NCBI RefSeq assembly: GCF_014762705.1
Contig: NZ_JABURL010000046.1
Span: forward strand, 62,001-126,000
Origin: Cyclobacterium sp.
GTDB taxonomy: Bacteria > Bacteroidota > Bacteroidia > Cytophagales > Cyclobacteriaceae
Reading direction: 5' to 3'
DNA: 64,000 nucleotides
Of this stretch, positions 29,501-39,600 are shown one piece after another. The position numbers were made by a program, and so were the translations under genes. Positions within the stretch are counted from its first letter, which is position 1. Each line of letters begins with the position of its first letter. A model generated the notes under the pieces. The model saw nothing but the letters and a program-made list of their open reading frames with translations. It did no database searches and was not told the DNA's origin.

Positions 29501-32500
29501 GGGCCATTACTTCGGAAGTAGATTTCGACAGAACCAATATCGAATACATAGAATTCTGGCTGATGGACCCTTTTATTTCAGGGCCAAATGGCAGGGTATT
29601 GGATGGTATTTTCAATGAAAACAATACCACCGGAGGCAAATTGGTATTCAATTTGGGAGAAATATCCGAGGATGTAATCGTCGACGGCAGGCATGCCTTT
29701 GAAAATGGCCTCCCTGCCGATGGTTCTGAAGACAGAACAACTGCCAATGAATGGGGCAGAATCACCAATCAGCAATTTCTGACCCCTGCATTTGACAATT
29801 CACCTGAAGCCAGGGAAAATCAGGATGTGGGGCTGAACGGATTAAGCAATACTGAAGAAGCTTCATTTTACGAAGATCGATTCCTCAACAGGCTGAACGT
29901 GACCCCTCAGGCGATGGAATCGATCATGGAAGATCCCGCCGCTGATAATTTCCAATATTACCTGGATGAAGAATTTGATCAGAATGATGTTAAAATCCTG
30001 GAGAGATATAAAAAATTCAATGGACTGGAAGGCAATACACCCATCACCGCCAACACCAACCTGGCCTACACGCCATCAGGATCCAATGTACCGGACAATG
30101 AGGATCTGAACAATGACAATACCATCAACGAAGTAGAAAGTTACTACGAGTATGAGATTGACCTTCGCCCCAGTGGTCTTGAGGTGGGAGAAAACAATAT
30201 TGTAGACCGTGTCACTCATGTGGAAAATGGTGAAGAGGTGGATTGGTACCTCTTCCGTATTCCGGTAAGGCAACCTGACGCTACCTATGGGAATATTTCC
30301 GGTTTTAAATCTATCCGTTTTATCCGAACCTACCTCACCGACTTCCAGCAGCCCGTGGTATTGAGAATGGGCCAATTCAGGTTGGTTGGTAGTCAATGGC
30401 GAATTTTCCAGGAATCCCTTTTTGATAAAACTTTTTCCGAAATTCCCGAACCTGATAATTCAAATTTCACAGTAGGTGTTGTTAATATTGAAGAAAACGG
30501 ACAGGGAAGTGAAAATCAAAGTCCTTATGTTTTGCCGCCCGGGATTTTCAGAGACAGGGACAACACCTCCACCGTAGAACGACAACTAAACGAACAATCC
30601 CTGAGACTTTGTGTAGAAAACCTGCAAAGCAGGGATTCCAGGGCTGTATTTAAAAATGTAAGCCAGGATCTGGTGCAATATGGCAGGCTCAAAATGTTTC
30701 TCCATGCCCATAGCCAGGATGCCAATGACGGAGAGTTGACGGGTTTTTTGAGAATAGGAACCGATTATACGGACAATTATTATGAAATAGAAGTCCCCTT
30801 ATTTATCACACCTTCAGGAACGCGGGACCCCAGGCAGATCTGGCCTTTGGAAAACGAAATCGATATCGGAATAGATGAAATAGTTGGGGTAAAAGCAGAA
30901 AGGGACAACAACCAGCGACCCCAAAACCTCCCCTACTCCATCCAGGTGCGGCAATATAAAGTAACCGTGGTGGGACGCCCTGAACTGAACTTTATCCAGG
31001 GCATGATGATAGGTATCCGAAATCCGGGAAATACAGGAGGGGTCAGCAAATCTGTATGTGTTTGGGCCAATGAATTACGGGCAACAGACTTTAACAAATC
31101 TTCAGGATGGGCTGCCAATGCCAGATTAAACGCCCAAATAGCTGATGTGGCAACAGTTTCATCCTCCATCAGGCACAATACCTTTGGTTTTGGCGGACTG
31201 GAAACCCGGCTTTCGGAAAGGGCCAGAGAGGCTACTACCCAGTACGATATCTCGGCAAATATCAATGTGGACAAAATATTACCAAAAGGATTGGGCGTTA
31301 GTATCCCCATGTACATCAGTGTGGAAAATTCCACTACCAAACCAGAATTTGATCCGTTAAATCCCGATGTTCCTTTTGAAATAGCATTACAAAAATTTCA
31401 GTCAGATGCAGAGCGGGAAGCTTATCAAAACCTGGTCCTGGACCAGTCCAAACGGAAAAATTTCAGCCTGAACAATGTAAGGAAGATAAAGAATCCCGAT
31501 AAAGAAACTAACCGGCTATATGACCTGGAAAATTTCTCGTTTTCTTATGCCTACGGCTCCGTCAAGCAAAGCAATATTCAGTTGGAAAGCTATAATTTTG
31601 AAACCTATAGAGGGAGTATCGCCTACAGCTATCAGCCTGATCCACTTATCGTAGAACCATTTAAGCAAATGGGCTTTCTGAGAAGTGACCACCTGCAGTT
31701 GATCCGGGATTTTAACATCAACTTTGCGCCAAGCCTTGTTTCTGCAAGGTTAGATGTAGACCGGAGGTTTATGCGTACCCAAAACCGCAACGACCAGCTG
31801 AGTACCGCAGGGGTGGATCCACTTTTTCAAAAAAGCTTTTACATCAACCGTTTTTACAGCCTCAATTGGGACCTTACCGAAAACCTGTCCTTCGATGTCA
31901 ATTCCAGCGTCAATGCCATAGTGGACGAACCTGAAGGAGACCTGGATACCGAAGGCAAATTGGATTCCTTGCGAAACAACATCAAAAACCTGGGAAGAAC
32001 CACCAACTACAACCAGCAGGCTGTGGCCAACTACAGGTTACCGCTGGACAAATCCCCCCTCACCAACTGGATCAGTGCAGATTTGAGGTATGAGGCGACC
32101 TACAGCTGGATTACCGGAGCCATAGGGCAAAAGGATACCCTGGGAAATGTCATTCAGAATACAAGAGACAGATCAATCTCAGGCAAATTGGATTTGGTAC
32201 AACTGTACAACAAAAACAAACGACTCAATGCCCTGAATGCACCTAAACGACCGAATATACCCGGAAGACCCGCTCCTCAAAATACCAATGCTGAAGAAGC
32301 GGGAGATGAAGAGGAAGAAAAGGTAATTTCAACCGAAGGATTTGGAGCTGAATTATTGAGATTTCTGATGATGGTTAAAGAAGTCAATTTCAGTTACCGA
32401 ATTACGGAGGGTACATTTCTGCCTGGATACCTGCCCAACACAGGGCTATTCGGTTTGGACAGGAGCTTTTTGAACCCTGGTTTGGGTTTCCTTCTGGGAA

Positions 32501-33705
32501 GCCAAAACAGCGATATCAGATTTGATCTGGCCAATCGTGGTGTTTTGGCGGCCAGTACCTCCCTTACCCAGGCATTTCGCCAGAATCAATCAAAAAACCT
32601 ACAGATTAGCTCATTGGTTGAGCCATTAAAGGACTTTAGAATTACACTGACCCTTCGGAAGAGAGAAAATGGAGATTACAGCGAAATATTCAGAAGAACC
32701 GGGCCCGGTACAGAAGATTTTACTTCGGTAAACCCAAACCGGATGGGATCCTACAGCATCAGCTATAACGTTTTAAAAACGGTATTTAAACGGCAGGACA
32801 CGCAAAATGTCTCCCCTCTTTTTACAGACTTTGAAAATTACCGAAGCATCATTCAATCCCGGCTGGAAGCAGAAAATCCCGGTGGGGCCTATGAAATAAA
32901 CGGTCAGAACGTATTGATCCCGGCATTTCTGGCCGCCTATTCCGGGAAGACCGCTTCTGCAATAGACTTGAATCCATTTCCTAAATTCCCCTTACCAAAC
33001 TGGAGGGTGGAATACCGTGGTTTGGCAAGGCTTCCGGCCTTAAGTGACTATTTCTCTTCCATTAACCTGACCCATAATTATGAATCCGATTATGAGGTTA
33101 GTAATTTCTCCAATGCCCTGATTTATCAGGAAGGTTTGGAACTGTACAACACACTCCAGCAACTTCCCTTGCCCAGTATGACAGACGAATTCGGTTCTTA
33201 TATACCCATCTTTATTTTAAATGATGTGGTAATTTCAGAGAGATTTGCACCCCTTATCGGTGTGGATTTGCTCACCAAAGACCGCATGAACATCAGTTTT
33301 GAATACAATACGGAAAGGAATATCGGTTTGAATTTTTCCAACGCCCAGGTAACCGAACAAAACAGCCAGGATTTTCGCTTTAATCTGGGCTATACCAAGG
33401 CAGGGGTGAAAGTACCATTCAAGATACAGGGCCGGCAGGAAGTGCTCAACAATGACCTTACCATTAGGATTTCTACCAGCATAGTGGATACCAATACCGT
33501 ACAAAGAAAACTTGAAGGTGAAAGCACCCTCACCAATGGAAACCTTAACATACAGCTGAGGCCTAGTATAGGATATGTGGTCAATCAAAAACTTAACATT
33601 CAATTTTACTTCGACCGAACAATCAATGATCCTAAAGTATCCACCGCATTCCGCAGAAGTTCTACTTCATTTGGCGGCCAATTGACATTTAATTTGAGTG
33701 AATAA
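26521..33705 (+). CDS. sprA: type IX secretion system outer-membrane translocon SprA (Sov)
   Basis: A 2394-residue protein, the normal size for SprA, whose very large single-chain beta-barrel is the outer-membrane pore of T9SS in Bacteroidota. It shows a signal peptide (hydrophobic core near residues 19-37, ending around SGAHAF), a long chain of beta-strand-rich sequence with alternating aromatic and polar residues, and family segments such as GVKTQMQFGKLFMTTVASTQ, FERWLRGLPQVLSG, and NQVDGEGASYIDDFE. It ends in aromatic beta-strands (SSTSFGGQLTFNLSE). The start is TTG 26521, 10 bases after ruvA, so it is likely part of the maeB-ruvA-sprA unit. SprA is needed for gliding and for export of CTD-tagged proteins. 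Confidence 0.94.
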   Translation: MTFTFSNIFWRIKSFHQHIILFGGMFCLMFGMSLSGAHAFQEPATNPTDSLPDRLDTLSKRKDLPSFLLWDDLNTNPLYPSQNPFLQKQSPFLLRPQRNQRIEVEVDTAVRYRIYQNQDSAALDPGYSLDFEDYSRMQELRIRQEYWRNRSRGLDGESAVGGRGLIPPITMSPTFDRIFGGSEITIVPTGNVNLDFGGIFRRIDNPSIPIRQQRNGGFNFNQQIQMSVNGMLGQKVRIGANFDSNNSFDFENQLKVEYAGFEEDILKTIEIGNVSMPVQNSLIQGAQNLFGVKTQMQFGKLFMTTVASTQRGRRDEIVLEGGNQGRPFEVRASAYDENRHFFLSHFFRNNFERWLRGLPQVLSGVQITRVEVYIMNRANNTQTLRNFAAFMDLGEGQRIYNPENPGIGQGNPQSPAANGANELFNTLRNNTAYRDFETAANAISTDLGLERGVEFEQINGARKLAENEYTFHRQLGYLSLSRKLQNDEVIAVSYEYTYNGQSYKVGELTEDYQNRPEDNVIFLKMLRPARINTRIPTWDLMMKNIYNLNANQIQKEGFQLQIIYRDDRTGLDNPSLLEGQNVKDIPLIRLLKLDNLNPQNDPQPDGNFDYVQGLTIVPDQGLVIFPVLEPFGSTLEENFLPSEVNLKEKFVYDTLYRTTQADAELVTRLNKYFLKGSFTSGSASEIMLPGLNISEGSVLVTAGNIPLTEGVDYTVDYNIGRVVIINEGILQSGKRISVSFEKADLVSFQTRSLLGTRLDYMVNENFNIGGTFLYLNERPNISRIATGNETLRNSLWGLDVNYDEESLFLTKLADALPFTETKEASLVQFNGEFAHLIPGTSNQVDGEGASYIDDFETAIIPFNLGSAPQNWNLATTPATDDNEFDLSQQTEDRLGNAYKRARLSWYTIDNVFYRPAGRGVPPNITNDDRRNHYVRRVLPQEIFRGRNRDVLITPEPLFEMAYFPHERGMYNFNPALDASGLLPNPRENYGGVTRAITSEVDFDRTNIEYIEFWLMDPFISGPNGRVLDGIFNENNTTGGKLVFNLGEISEDVIVDGRHAFENGLPADGSEDRTTANEWGRITNQQFLTPAFDNSPEARENQDVGLNGLSNTEEASFYEDRFLNRLNVTPQAMESIMEDPAADNFQYYLDEEFDQNDVKILERYKKFNGLEGNTPITANTNLAYTPSGSNVPDNEDLNNDNTINEVESYYEYEIDLRPSGLEVGENNIVDRVTHVENGEEVDWYLFRIPVRQPDATYGNISGFKSIRFIRTYLTDFQQPVVLRMGQFRLVGSQWRIFQESLFDKTFSEIPEPDNSNFTVGVVNIEENGQGSENQSPYVLPPGIFRDRDNTSTVERQLNEQSLRLCVENLQSRDSRAVFKNVSQDLVQYGRLKMFLHAHSQDANDGELTGFLRIGTDYTDNYYEIEVPLFITPSGTRDPRQIWPLENEIDIGIDEIVGVKAERDNNQRPQNLPYSIQVRQYKVTVVGRPELNFIQGMMIGIRNPGNTGGVSKSVCVWANELRATDFNKSSGWAANARLNAQIADVATVSSSIRHNTFGFGGLETRLSERAREATTQYDISANINVDKILPKGLGVSIPMYISVENSTTKPEFDPLNPDVPFEIALQKFQSDAEREAYQNLVLDQSKRKNFSLNNVRKIKNPDKETNRLYDLENFSFSYAYGSVKQSNIQLESYNFETYRGSIAYSYQPDPLIVEPFKQMGFLRSDHLQLIRDFNINFAPSLVSARLDVDRRFMRTQNRNDQLSTAGVDPLFQKSFYINRFYSLNWDLTENLSFDVNSSVNAIVDEPEGDLDTEGKLDSLRNNIKNLGRTTNYNQQAVANYRLPLDKSPLTNWISADLRYEATYSWITGAIGQKDTLGNVIQNTRDRSISGKLDLVQLYNKNKRLNALNAPKRPNIPGRPAPQNTNAEEAGDEEEEKVISTEGFGAELLRFLMMVKEVNFSYRITEGTFLPGYLPNTGLFGLDRSFLNPGLGFLLGSQNSDIRFDLANRGVLAASTSLTQAFRQNQSKNLQISSLVEPLKDFRITLTLRKRENGDYSEIFRRTGPGTEDFTSVNPNRMGSYSISYNVLKTVFKRQDTQNVSPLFTDFENYRSIIQSRLEAENPGGAYEINGQNVLIPAFLAAYSGKTASAIDLNPFPKFPLPNWRVEYRGLARLPALSDYFSSINLTHNYESDYEVSNFSNALIYQEGLELYNTLQQLPLPSMTDEFGSYIPIFILNDVVISERFAPLIGVDLLTKDRMNISFEYNTERNIGLNFSNAQVTEQNSQDFRFNLGYTKAGVKVPFKIQGRQEVLNNDLTIRISTSIVDTNTVQRKLEGESTLTNGNLNIQLRPSIGYVVNQKLNIQFYFDRTINDPKVSTAFRRSSTSFGGQLTFNLSE

Positions 33706-33706
33706 T

Positions 33707-33736
33707 TTTGTCCTATCCAGAATCATCGTATTTTTG
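33707..33736 (+). promoter_or_regulatory. Bacteroidota-type promoter of gcvH
   Basis: TTTG at 33707-33710, an 18-base spacer and TATTTTTG at 33729-33736. The gcvH start codon lies 20 bases beyond. The -33 box begins two bases after the sprA stop. Confidence 0.65.
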
Positions 33737-33755
33737 AACCGTTAACTGATAAAAA

Positions 33756-34133
33756 ATGAATTTTCCAAAAGAACTACAATACACCAAAGACCATGAATGG
33801 GTCAGCCTTGAAGGAAATATTGCTACTGTGGGTATCACGGACTTTGCCCAGAAAGAATTGGGCGATATTGTTTTTGTAGAAGTCGATACAGTAGGCGAAA
33901 GTCTGGAAACAGGTGAAATTTTTGGCACGGTGGAGGCAGTAAAAACCGTTTCTGATCTTTTTATGCCCCTAACCGGTGAGGTTGTGGAATTGAATGAGCA
34001 GTTGGAAGCTTCACCTGAATTGGTCAATGATGATCCTTATGGAGCGGGCTGGATGATCAAAATCAAAATAGAAGAAGGTACTTCTCTTTCCCTGTTATCT
34101 CCTGAAGAGTACATGGCTATTATTGGACAATAG
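33756..34133 (+). CDS. gcvH: glycine cleavage system H protein
   Basis: A 125-residue lipoyl carrier that shuttles the aminomethyl group between the P, T and L proteins of the glycine cleavage system. It opens with the typical LQYTKDHEWVSLEG segment, and the lipoylated lysine is Lys63 in GTVEAVKTVSDLF. Acidic surface segments and the C-terminal NDDPYGAGWMIKIK match the family. No other gcv gene is close; a gcvH apart from gcvP/gcvT is common in Bacteroidota. It has its own promoter, and a VanZ-like gene begins 6 bases after it. Confidence 0.96.
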   Translation: MNFPKELQYTKDHEWVSLEGNIATVGITDFAQKELGDIVFVEVDTVGESLETGEIFGTVEAVKTVSDLFMPLTGEVVELNEQLEASPELVNDDPYGAGWMIKIKIEEGTSLSLLSPEEYMAIIGQ

Positions 34134-34139
34134 GTCGTT

Positions 34140-34520
34140 TTGAAGCATCCATTGTTTCCTGCTGTGATCTGGTCACTTGGCATGGTGTATGCCTTGTTTA
34201 GTCCGGGCAGTGAAGTACCGGATATCCCGAAATTCTACGGGTCGGATAAATTGATCCATTTTGGCATGTTTTCAGGTATGGCTTTCTTATGGAACAGGGT
34301 CATCAGATGGCAACTTCCGGATGAAAGCAAGAAAAAACAAAGAAAGTTTACTAATTACTTAGTTTTATGGATTTTTATTGCTATCTTTACAGAGTACTTG
34401 CAAATACTAGTGCCCGGAAGGTCTTTTGACTATCTGGATATTGTGACCAATATATTGGGGGGAACTATCGGAACAATTATTTTTGTTTACGTGAATAAGA
34501 AGAGTAGCATTCTTGTATAA
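34140..34520 (+). CDS. VanZ-like family membrane protein
   Basis: A 126-residue membrane protein with about four hydrophobic segments. The family signature is a polar region followed by SDKLIHFGMFSGMAF (about 35-49) and later FTEYLQILVPGRSFDYLDIVTNILGG split across residues 82-107, with the conserved E, Q, R and D. VanZ in enterococci gives low-level teicoplanin resistance, but most family members have no known function. The start is TTG 34140, six bases after gcvH, and no better start exists in the frame. It is probably co-transcribed with gcvH. Confidence 0.85.
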   Translation: MKHPLFPAVIWSLGMVYALFSPGSEVPDIPKFYGSDKLIHFGMFSGMAFLWNRVIRWQLPDESKKKQRKFTNYLVLWIFIAIFTEYLQILVPGRSFDYLDIVTNILGGTIGTIIFVYVNKKSSILV

Positions 34521-34591
34521 ATAAAAATAATTTGTTATGATTGTTACTTGTAAATTAAAAGCTGAATCAACAAATTAAAAGGAGTTATAAC

Positions 34592-35266
34592 ATGGAAGCT
34601 AAAAAGACACCCAAAGCTGATCTGACCAAGAAAACAGGCATGTTCCTGAACCTTGGCTTGATGGTCAGTGTCGGTCTGGTTCTATTTGCCTTTGAATACA
34701 GGTCCTATGACGATGGCCTGCTCAAAGATTTGGGATCGATCGATGATGATTTTGAAGAATTGCTGGATATTCCAATTACGGAACAACCACCACCACCGCC
34801 ACCACCAGTGGAACAACCTGAAATCAAGGAAATCCCTGATGAAGTGGAGATTGAAGAAAAGATTGAGGTAAATTTCGATGTTGATGTGCAGGAAGAAACT
34901 GTAATCAAGGAAGTTGAGATTGCAGAAGCGCCAGTTGAAGAGAAAGCTGACGAGATTTTTGACGTGGTGGAAAACATGCCTACTCCTCCAGGAGGGATGG
35001 AAGGTTGGAATAAGTACTTATCCAAAAACCTAAAATACCCGACTCAGGCAAGAAGGATGGGCATAGAAGGTACCGTGTACGTTGTATTCGTCGTTAATAC
35101 AGATGGTTCCATACAAGATGTAGATATCCTTAGGGGAATTGGTGGCGGATGCGATGAGGAAGCCATGAGAGTTGTTAGGAATGCTCCCGCATGGGAACCA
35201 GGAAGACAAAGAGGACGTCCTGTAAGGGTAAAAATGAGATTACCTATCAGGTTCCAATTGAGTTAA
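34592..35266 (+). CDS. energy transducer TonB
   Basis: A 224-residue TonB-like protein that would couple the inner-membrane proton gradient to TonB-dependent outer-membrane transporters such as SusC. One N-terminal membrane helix (about 17-34) is followed by a proline tract of seven residues (about 67-73), a long acidic Glu/Val/Ile-rich linker, and a C-terminal TonB domain (about 135-224) with YPTQARRMGIEGTVYV and DVDILRGIGGGCDEEAMR. Its leader has an unusually good Shine-Dalgarno sequence, AAAAGGAG at 34577-34584, seven bases before the ATG; most genes here lack one. A strong hairpin follows. ExbB and ExbD are not nearby. Confidence 0.92.
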   Translation: MEAKKTPKADLTKKTGMFLNLGLMVSVGLVLFAFEYRSYDDGLLKDLGSIDDDFEELLDIPITEQPPPPPPPVEQPEIKEIPDEVEIEEKIEVNFDVDVQEETVIKEVEIAEAPVEEKADEIFDVVENMPTPPGGMEGWNKYLSKNLKYPTQARRMGIEGTVYVVFVVNTDGSIQDVDILRGIGGGCDEEAMRVVRNAPAWEPGRQRGRPVRVKMRLPIRFQLS

Positions 35267-35289
35267 TTAAATTCCATTGATAATCAGTT

Positions 35290-35327
35290 AAAAATGCCAT
35301 AGATATCCCATCTATGGCATTTTTTAT
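35290..35327 (+). terminator. strong rho-independent terminator after tonB
   Basis: A perfect 15-base stem (35290-35304 with 35310-35324) with a five-base loop, flanked by A residues on the left and T residues on the right, so it could end transcription in both directions. It lies 24 bases after the tonB stop and 17 bases before the next start codon. Confidence 0.85.
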
Positions 35328-35344
35328 TTAATCCACAGCTATCT

Positions 35345-35704
35345 ATGGCTAATAATGTTTTCGGACAACCCCTTACTCCCTGCTGTTTTAAGCCGGTAAC
35401 AGGGTACTTTAGAGATGGTTATTGCAGGACAGGAAAGGGAGATACAGGTACCCATACTGTCTGTGCTATCATGACTGAAGCTTTTCTTGAATTTAGCCAA
35501 TCAGTAGGAAATGACCTAAGCAAACCCAGACCGGAATTTGATTTTCCCGGATTAAAACCGGGTGATCAATGGTGCCTCTGCCTGACACGATGGATTCAGG
35601 CTTATCATGCAGGAGTTGCTCCCAAAGTTGTGCTTGAAGCTACACATGAAAAAAGTCTGGATCTTATTGATTTACAAGAATTGATTAAATTTGCAGCCAG
35701 GTAA
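35345..35704 (+). CDS. DUF2237 family protein
   Basis: A 119-residue soluble protein of the DUF2237 family. It is Cys-rich at conserved positions: PCCFKPVTGYFRDGYC near the N-terminus, HTVCAIMTEAFLEF in the middle and GDQWCLCLTRW around residues 77-87. There is no signal peptide. No function is established for the family; the cysteines might bind a metal. The gene starts only 17 bases after a strong terminator, so its promoter must lie within or upstream of that hairpin, or its transcript has almost no leader. Confidence 0.88.
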   Translation: MANNVFGQPLTPCCFKPVTGYFRDGYCRTGKGDTGTHTVCAIMTEAFLEFSQSVGNDLSKPRPEFDFPGLKPGDQWCLCLTRWIQAYHAGVAPKVVLEATHEKSLDLIDLQELIKFAAR

Positions 35705-35720
35705 AGTCCCGACTGCCTTG

Positions 35721-36599
35721 TTAAAGAATATTTAAAGCCTGTTCTTTTATCTTTTCCAATTCGTCCTTCATGTTGATTACATGGTGTTGTATAGCTGCAT
35801 CATTGGCCTTGGACCCGATGGTATTGATTTCCCTTCCCATTTCCTGACTTACGAAACCCATTTTCTTGCCTTCCGAACGACCGGAATCCAAAACAGTGGC
35901 AAAAAGCTTCAGGTGTGCATCCAGTCGTACTATCTCTTCTGAAATATCAAGTTTTTCAAAATAATAAATCAGTTCCTGTTCAAACCTGTTTTCATCAAAT
36001 GCTTGCTCTTTCACCCAGTCTGAAAAGTTATTTTTTATTTTATTTACCAAACGCTCTTTACGTTTGGGGACCAATTCCTGAATATGCTCAAGGCTTCCTT
36101 CGATTAAATGTAAACTTTCCCTGAATTTTCTCATCAATACATCCCCCTCTTTTCTGCGGAAATCATCACAATCCTGCAAGGCATTTTCCAATACTTCTTT
36201 TACTTTCTCCCAGGAGGCTATTGAATCTGATTTTTCGGTGTTGGATAAAATCACATTGGGAGATTGCAGTGCCAGTTTAAACAACTCAGGTGTTTCTATC
36301 CGCACAGATTTGGCCATATCTGAATATTTCCGAACATATTTCTCAAACAATTCCTCCTGAATCACTATAGGGAGCTCGTCTTCTTTTTTGGAAATGAAAT
36401 CTACCGAAACATTCACTTTCCCTCTTTCCAGGACAGCAGACACCAAGGTTTTTACCTCTGTTTCTTTATCTGAAAACTGTTTTGGAGATCTGAAACTGAG
36501 ATCAAGAAACTTGGAATTGAGGGTTTTGACTTCAACCTGAATGGAATAATCCTGGTCCTCAAAGGCTGCAAGACCAAAACCTGTCATTGATTTTATCAT
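35721..36599 (-). CDS. YicC family endoribonuclease
   Basis: A 292-residue protein of the YicC/YloC family, reported as endoribonucleases affecting small-RNA turnover. It starts with MIKSMTGFGLAAFED, the invariant family opening, contains EVKTLNSKFLDLSFRSP (about 23-39), and ends with the conserved GKKMGFVSQEMGREINTIGSKAND block (spread over about 247-270). There is no signal peptide. It follows the large propeller/barrel gene by 18 bases on the minus strand, suggesting a three-gene unit 41157 to 35721. Confidence 0.93.
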   Translation of the reverse strand: MIKSMTGFGLAAFEDQDYSIQVEVKTLNSKFLDLSFRSPKQFSDKETEVKTLVSAVLERGKVNVSVDFISKKEDELPIVIQEELFEKYVRKYSDMAKSVRIETPELFKLALQSPNVILSNTEKSDSIASWEKVKEVLENALQDCDDFRRKEGDVLMRKFRESLHLIEGSLEHIQELVPKRKERLVNKIKNNFSDWVKEQAFDENRFEQELIYYFEKLDISEEIVRLDAHLKLFATVLDSGRSEGKKMGFVSQEMGREINTIGSKANDAAIQHHVINMKDELEKIKEQALNIL

Positions 36600-36617
36600 C
36601 TAAAAAAGATTTTGTAA

Positions 36618-39600
36618 TTAAAAATTATACCCCAAAGTTACATAAAATCTCGTCTTTTCTACCGAATAATTCCTGATAGGTCTGGCAGCATCCACCTTCA
36701 CATAATAGTTGAGTAAAACCGTCCTTATGCCTGCTCCATAGCTCTGCAACCAAGGATTATTGAAATTATTCAAGGTAATCACAAAGGGAGAACCTTCTGT
36801 GTTGATGATTTCTGTATTCTGGTCGTTAACCCGCTCCCAGGGAGCGGAGTTGGTCCAGGAGGAACCGGTATCATAAAAACCTACCAATTGAAAGTTTCTG
36901 ACGAAATTCGAGGTAATATTCCCTCTGGAAAGATAGGAAAACAAAGGAATTCTCAATTCTGCACTGAAAGTTATCACATTGTTTCCTCTTATTTCATCGT
37001 AATCAAAACCACGCAGGTCTACAAACTCCGCAAACAGCAAATTAGAGTTTTCCACCCAATTTTCATTACGGAGGGGCGATACTTCAGGACGGTTTGTAGG
37101 GGGTTGGTAAAACTGATTAAACAACCAGTTGTCCATACCGCCTACCAGGTATTTTTGCGGGTTATTGCCGAAGAAACTTCCTGCGAATAAACGGGTGGCA
37201 AAGGTGATGTTCTTATGGATTTTTTGATAATTTCTAATATCAAGGTATACATTGCTAAAAGAACGTTCGGAGAGGTTTAAACCCTGATAATGAACCATTC
37301 CTATTTTGCCTTTCAACCCTTGTTCCATATAAAGTCCAAGCTGTCTGGTTTTATCGACCACCAACTCGGCCCTGCCACCGGCGTAATTGATATCGAGCCG
37401 GCTTTGAGGACCATCTCCCCCTCTCAATATCGAATCAGGATTTAAATTAAAATACTGCGATTTGGCTACAAATGGTGATAAACTCACTCTGGTGTTTACC
37501 GATAAGGGGTAAGATACCCCTACTTCTGATTTGGTGAGGACATACTTCTGTTCAGTCAGGTTTCCCTCTCTCATGATCAAAGCCCTCCTATCAAATCTAC
37601 CCCTGAAATCCAGTCGGTATTTCAGGTATTCATATTCAAAATGGATGTCACTCCCTGACCTAAAGTCCATGGCAGCCATGATACCCCCTCTTATGGAATG
37701 ATTGTCCAGCAGGTCTGTCATTCTACCACTTAGATTAATCCCAAAACCCCGCAGCGGATCCACTACAAAAGAAGTGTTCAAACTAGTGGTTATAAATTGG
37801 GGAATATAATTTCTGGGCCCTTGTACCCTTTTGACCATATTCTGCTGCCTGAAAGCATCTAAAATATTACTTCTTCTTTCGGCAAGAGAAGTGTCTTCCT
37901 GCTCGGCCCTGGAAGACTCCTGCCCATACAAGGATGGTATCGTATCGAAAACATAATTATCGGTATCCAATCCCCCTTCCCTCTCAAACCGGAGTCTATC
38001 CACATTTATGGCTCCAGTCATAGGTGCCTCTGATTGGGGAATGGTATCCTGAAGCACCGGCTGCTGTGACTCCATAGGCTGCACTGCTGAAGTATCCGGC
38101 ACCACATCTCCCAACATCAAGCTCTCCAAATTGATACCGGAAAGGCTTGTGTCCGCTTCTGTGACCTCCGGTATTAAATTCTCCTCACTGATGGAAGGAG
38201 CCACCGATATTTCTTCCGTTTCCCGATCTTCTGCATCAGGATCCTCTTCCTCTCCCCTTTGAATCCTGCGATTAGAAATCCGTTCATTAAGCATTTTGGC
38301 TTGCTTTAACTGAATTCTAGGGGTACTTGGAGTAAACTGGTCCATATTTGGAAAGGTTTCCAAGACCAGCATGCTTTGCCTGCCATCCCTTACGGAATAG
38401 GCCCATTTGTTGTTTTCAACATCATAGTCAAAAGATTCCAGACTTTTATTGAATGCAGAAACCTGACTGGAAATATTGCTTCCCAATCCCAACCTCATGA
38501 TATTGGTTATTCCACTCTGCTCACTGAGGTGAAGAATGGTGGCATTATTCAACTTCTTAGGAAGCAAGTTGATGTGATTCAGATTGGTTAACCGCTTCTC
38601 CGAAATAGAATCTCCAAGATCCAATTGAAACAAATTGTAATAATCTGGAAGATTGTTCACATCTATTACCCCTGTCATCAAGCTATCCGGAAGTTCTGTT
38701 TTATTAGAAGAATAAATAATTGTTGAATCATTGAGGTAAATAGGCGTACGGTCATCGAAAACATCATTGGTAATTCTCCTACCCTGCCCCCTCATATTGA
38801 GCGTGTAAATATCAGTTTGCCCGTTATTGATTGCGGAAAGCACCATTGTTTGACCATTCGGTGCAAAATCAAGGTCTAAAATTTGCGTAATATTTCTCAG
38901 AAATATTTTATCCTGGCTGCTGCCATCAATTGCCCGCATCCTCAGGGTAGTTACCCCTCTTTTGAACGTGGCTATCACCAGGTTCAACGTATCACGCCAG
39001 GCGATGGCCGGACTGGAATAATCTGCTTCTTGCTCGGAAGAAGAATACCCTCCTTTGAAAATTACCCTCTCCCTGTTACTGTTTAATTCCCTGATTTTGA
39101 CTTTGAATTTTCCTTCAGTATTTTGTATGTAGGCGAGATTTTTACCATCCGGGCTGAAGCTTAAACCCGATATGGCACCAAACCTGTTCTTAGGGGTTGT
39201 TACAATAACATTGCTTTCGTCCAGATCCTTGAAATTTTGAAATACATCCTGGTTTATATCGGTATAGAACTTTCTCCATTCATTGGTAAAATCCTTAAAC
39301 CTCCTACCCAGTGTATTGGAAATGCTGTTTTCTTCATTTCTATTTATCCTGCTGAGGTTCAAAATACTAGAAATGTATCTTTTGCCATATTTTTCTACAA
39401 TATAATTCCATATAGACTGCCCGACCAAACCTGCCTCTTCATTTTGCAATTTGAAAAGCTTGGGGTTTTCATTATCCCGTAGGTAGTGTCGGACAAAATC
39501 GTCCATTTCCCGGCTCCAACCCTTGGCAAGATAAAGGGCTGCACCATCAATAAACCAATCGGGAAAATTATTTACCAGATTGGCCTGAAAAGCATCCGAA

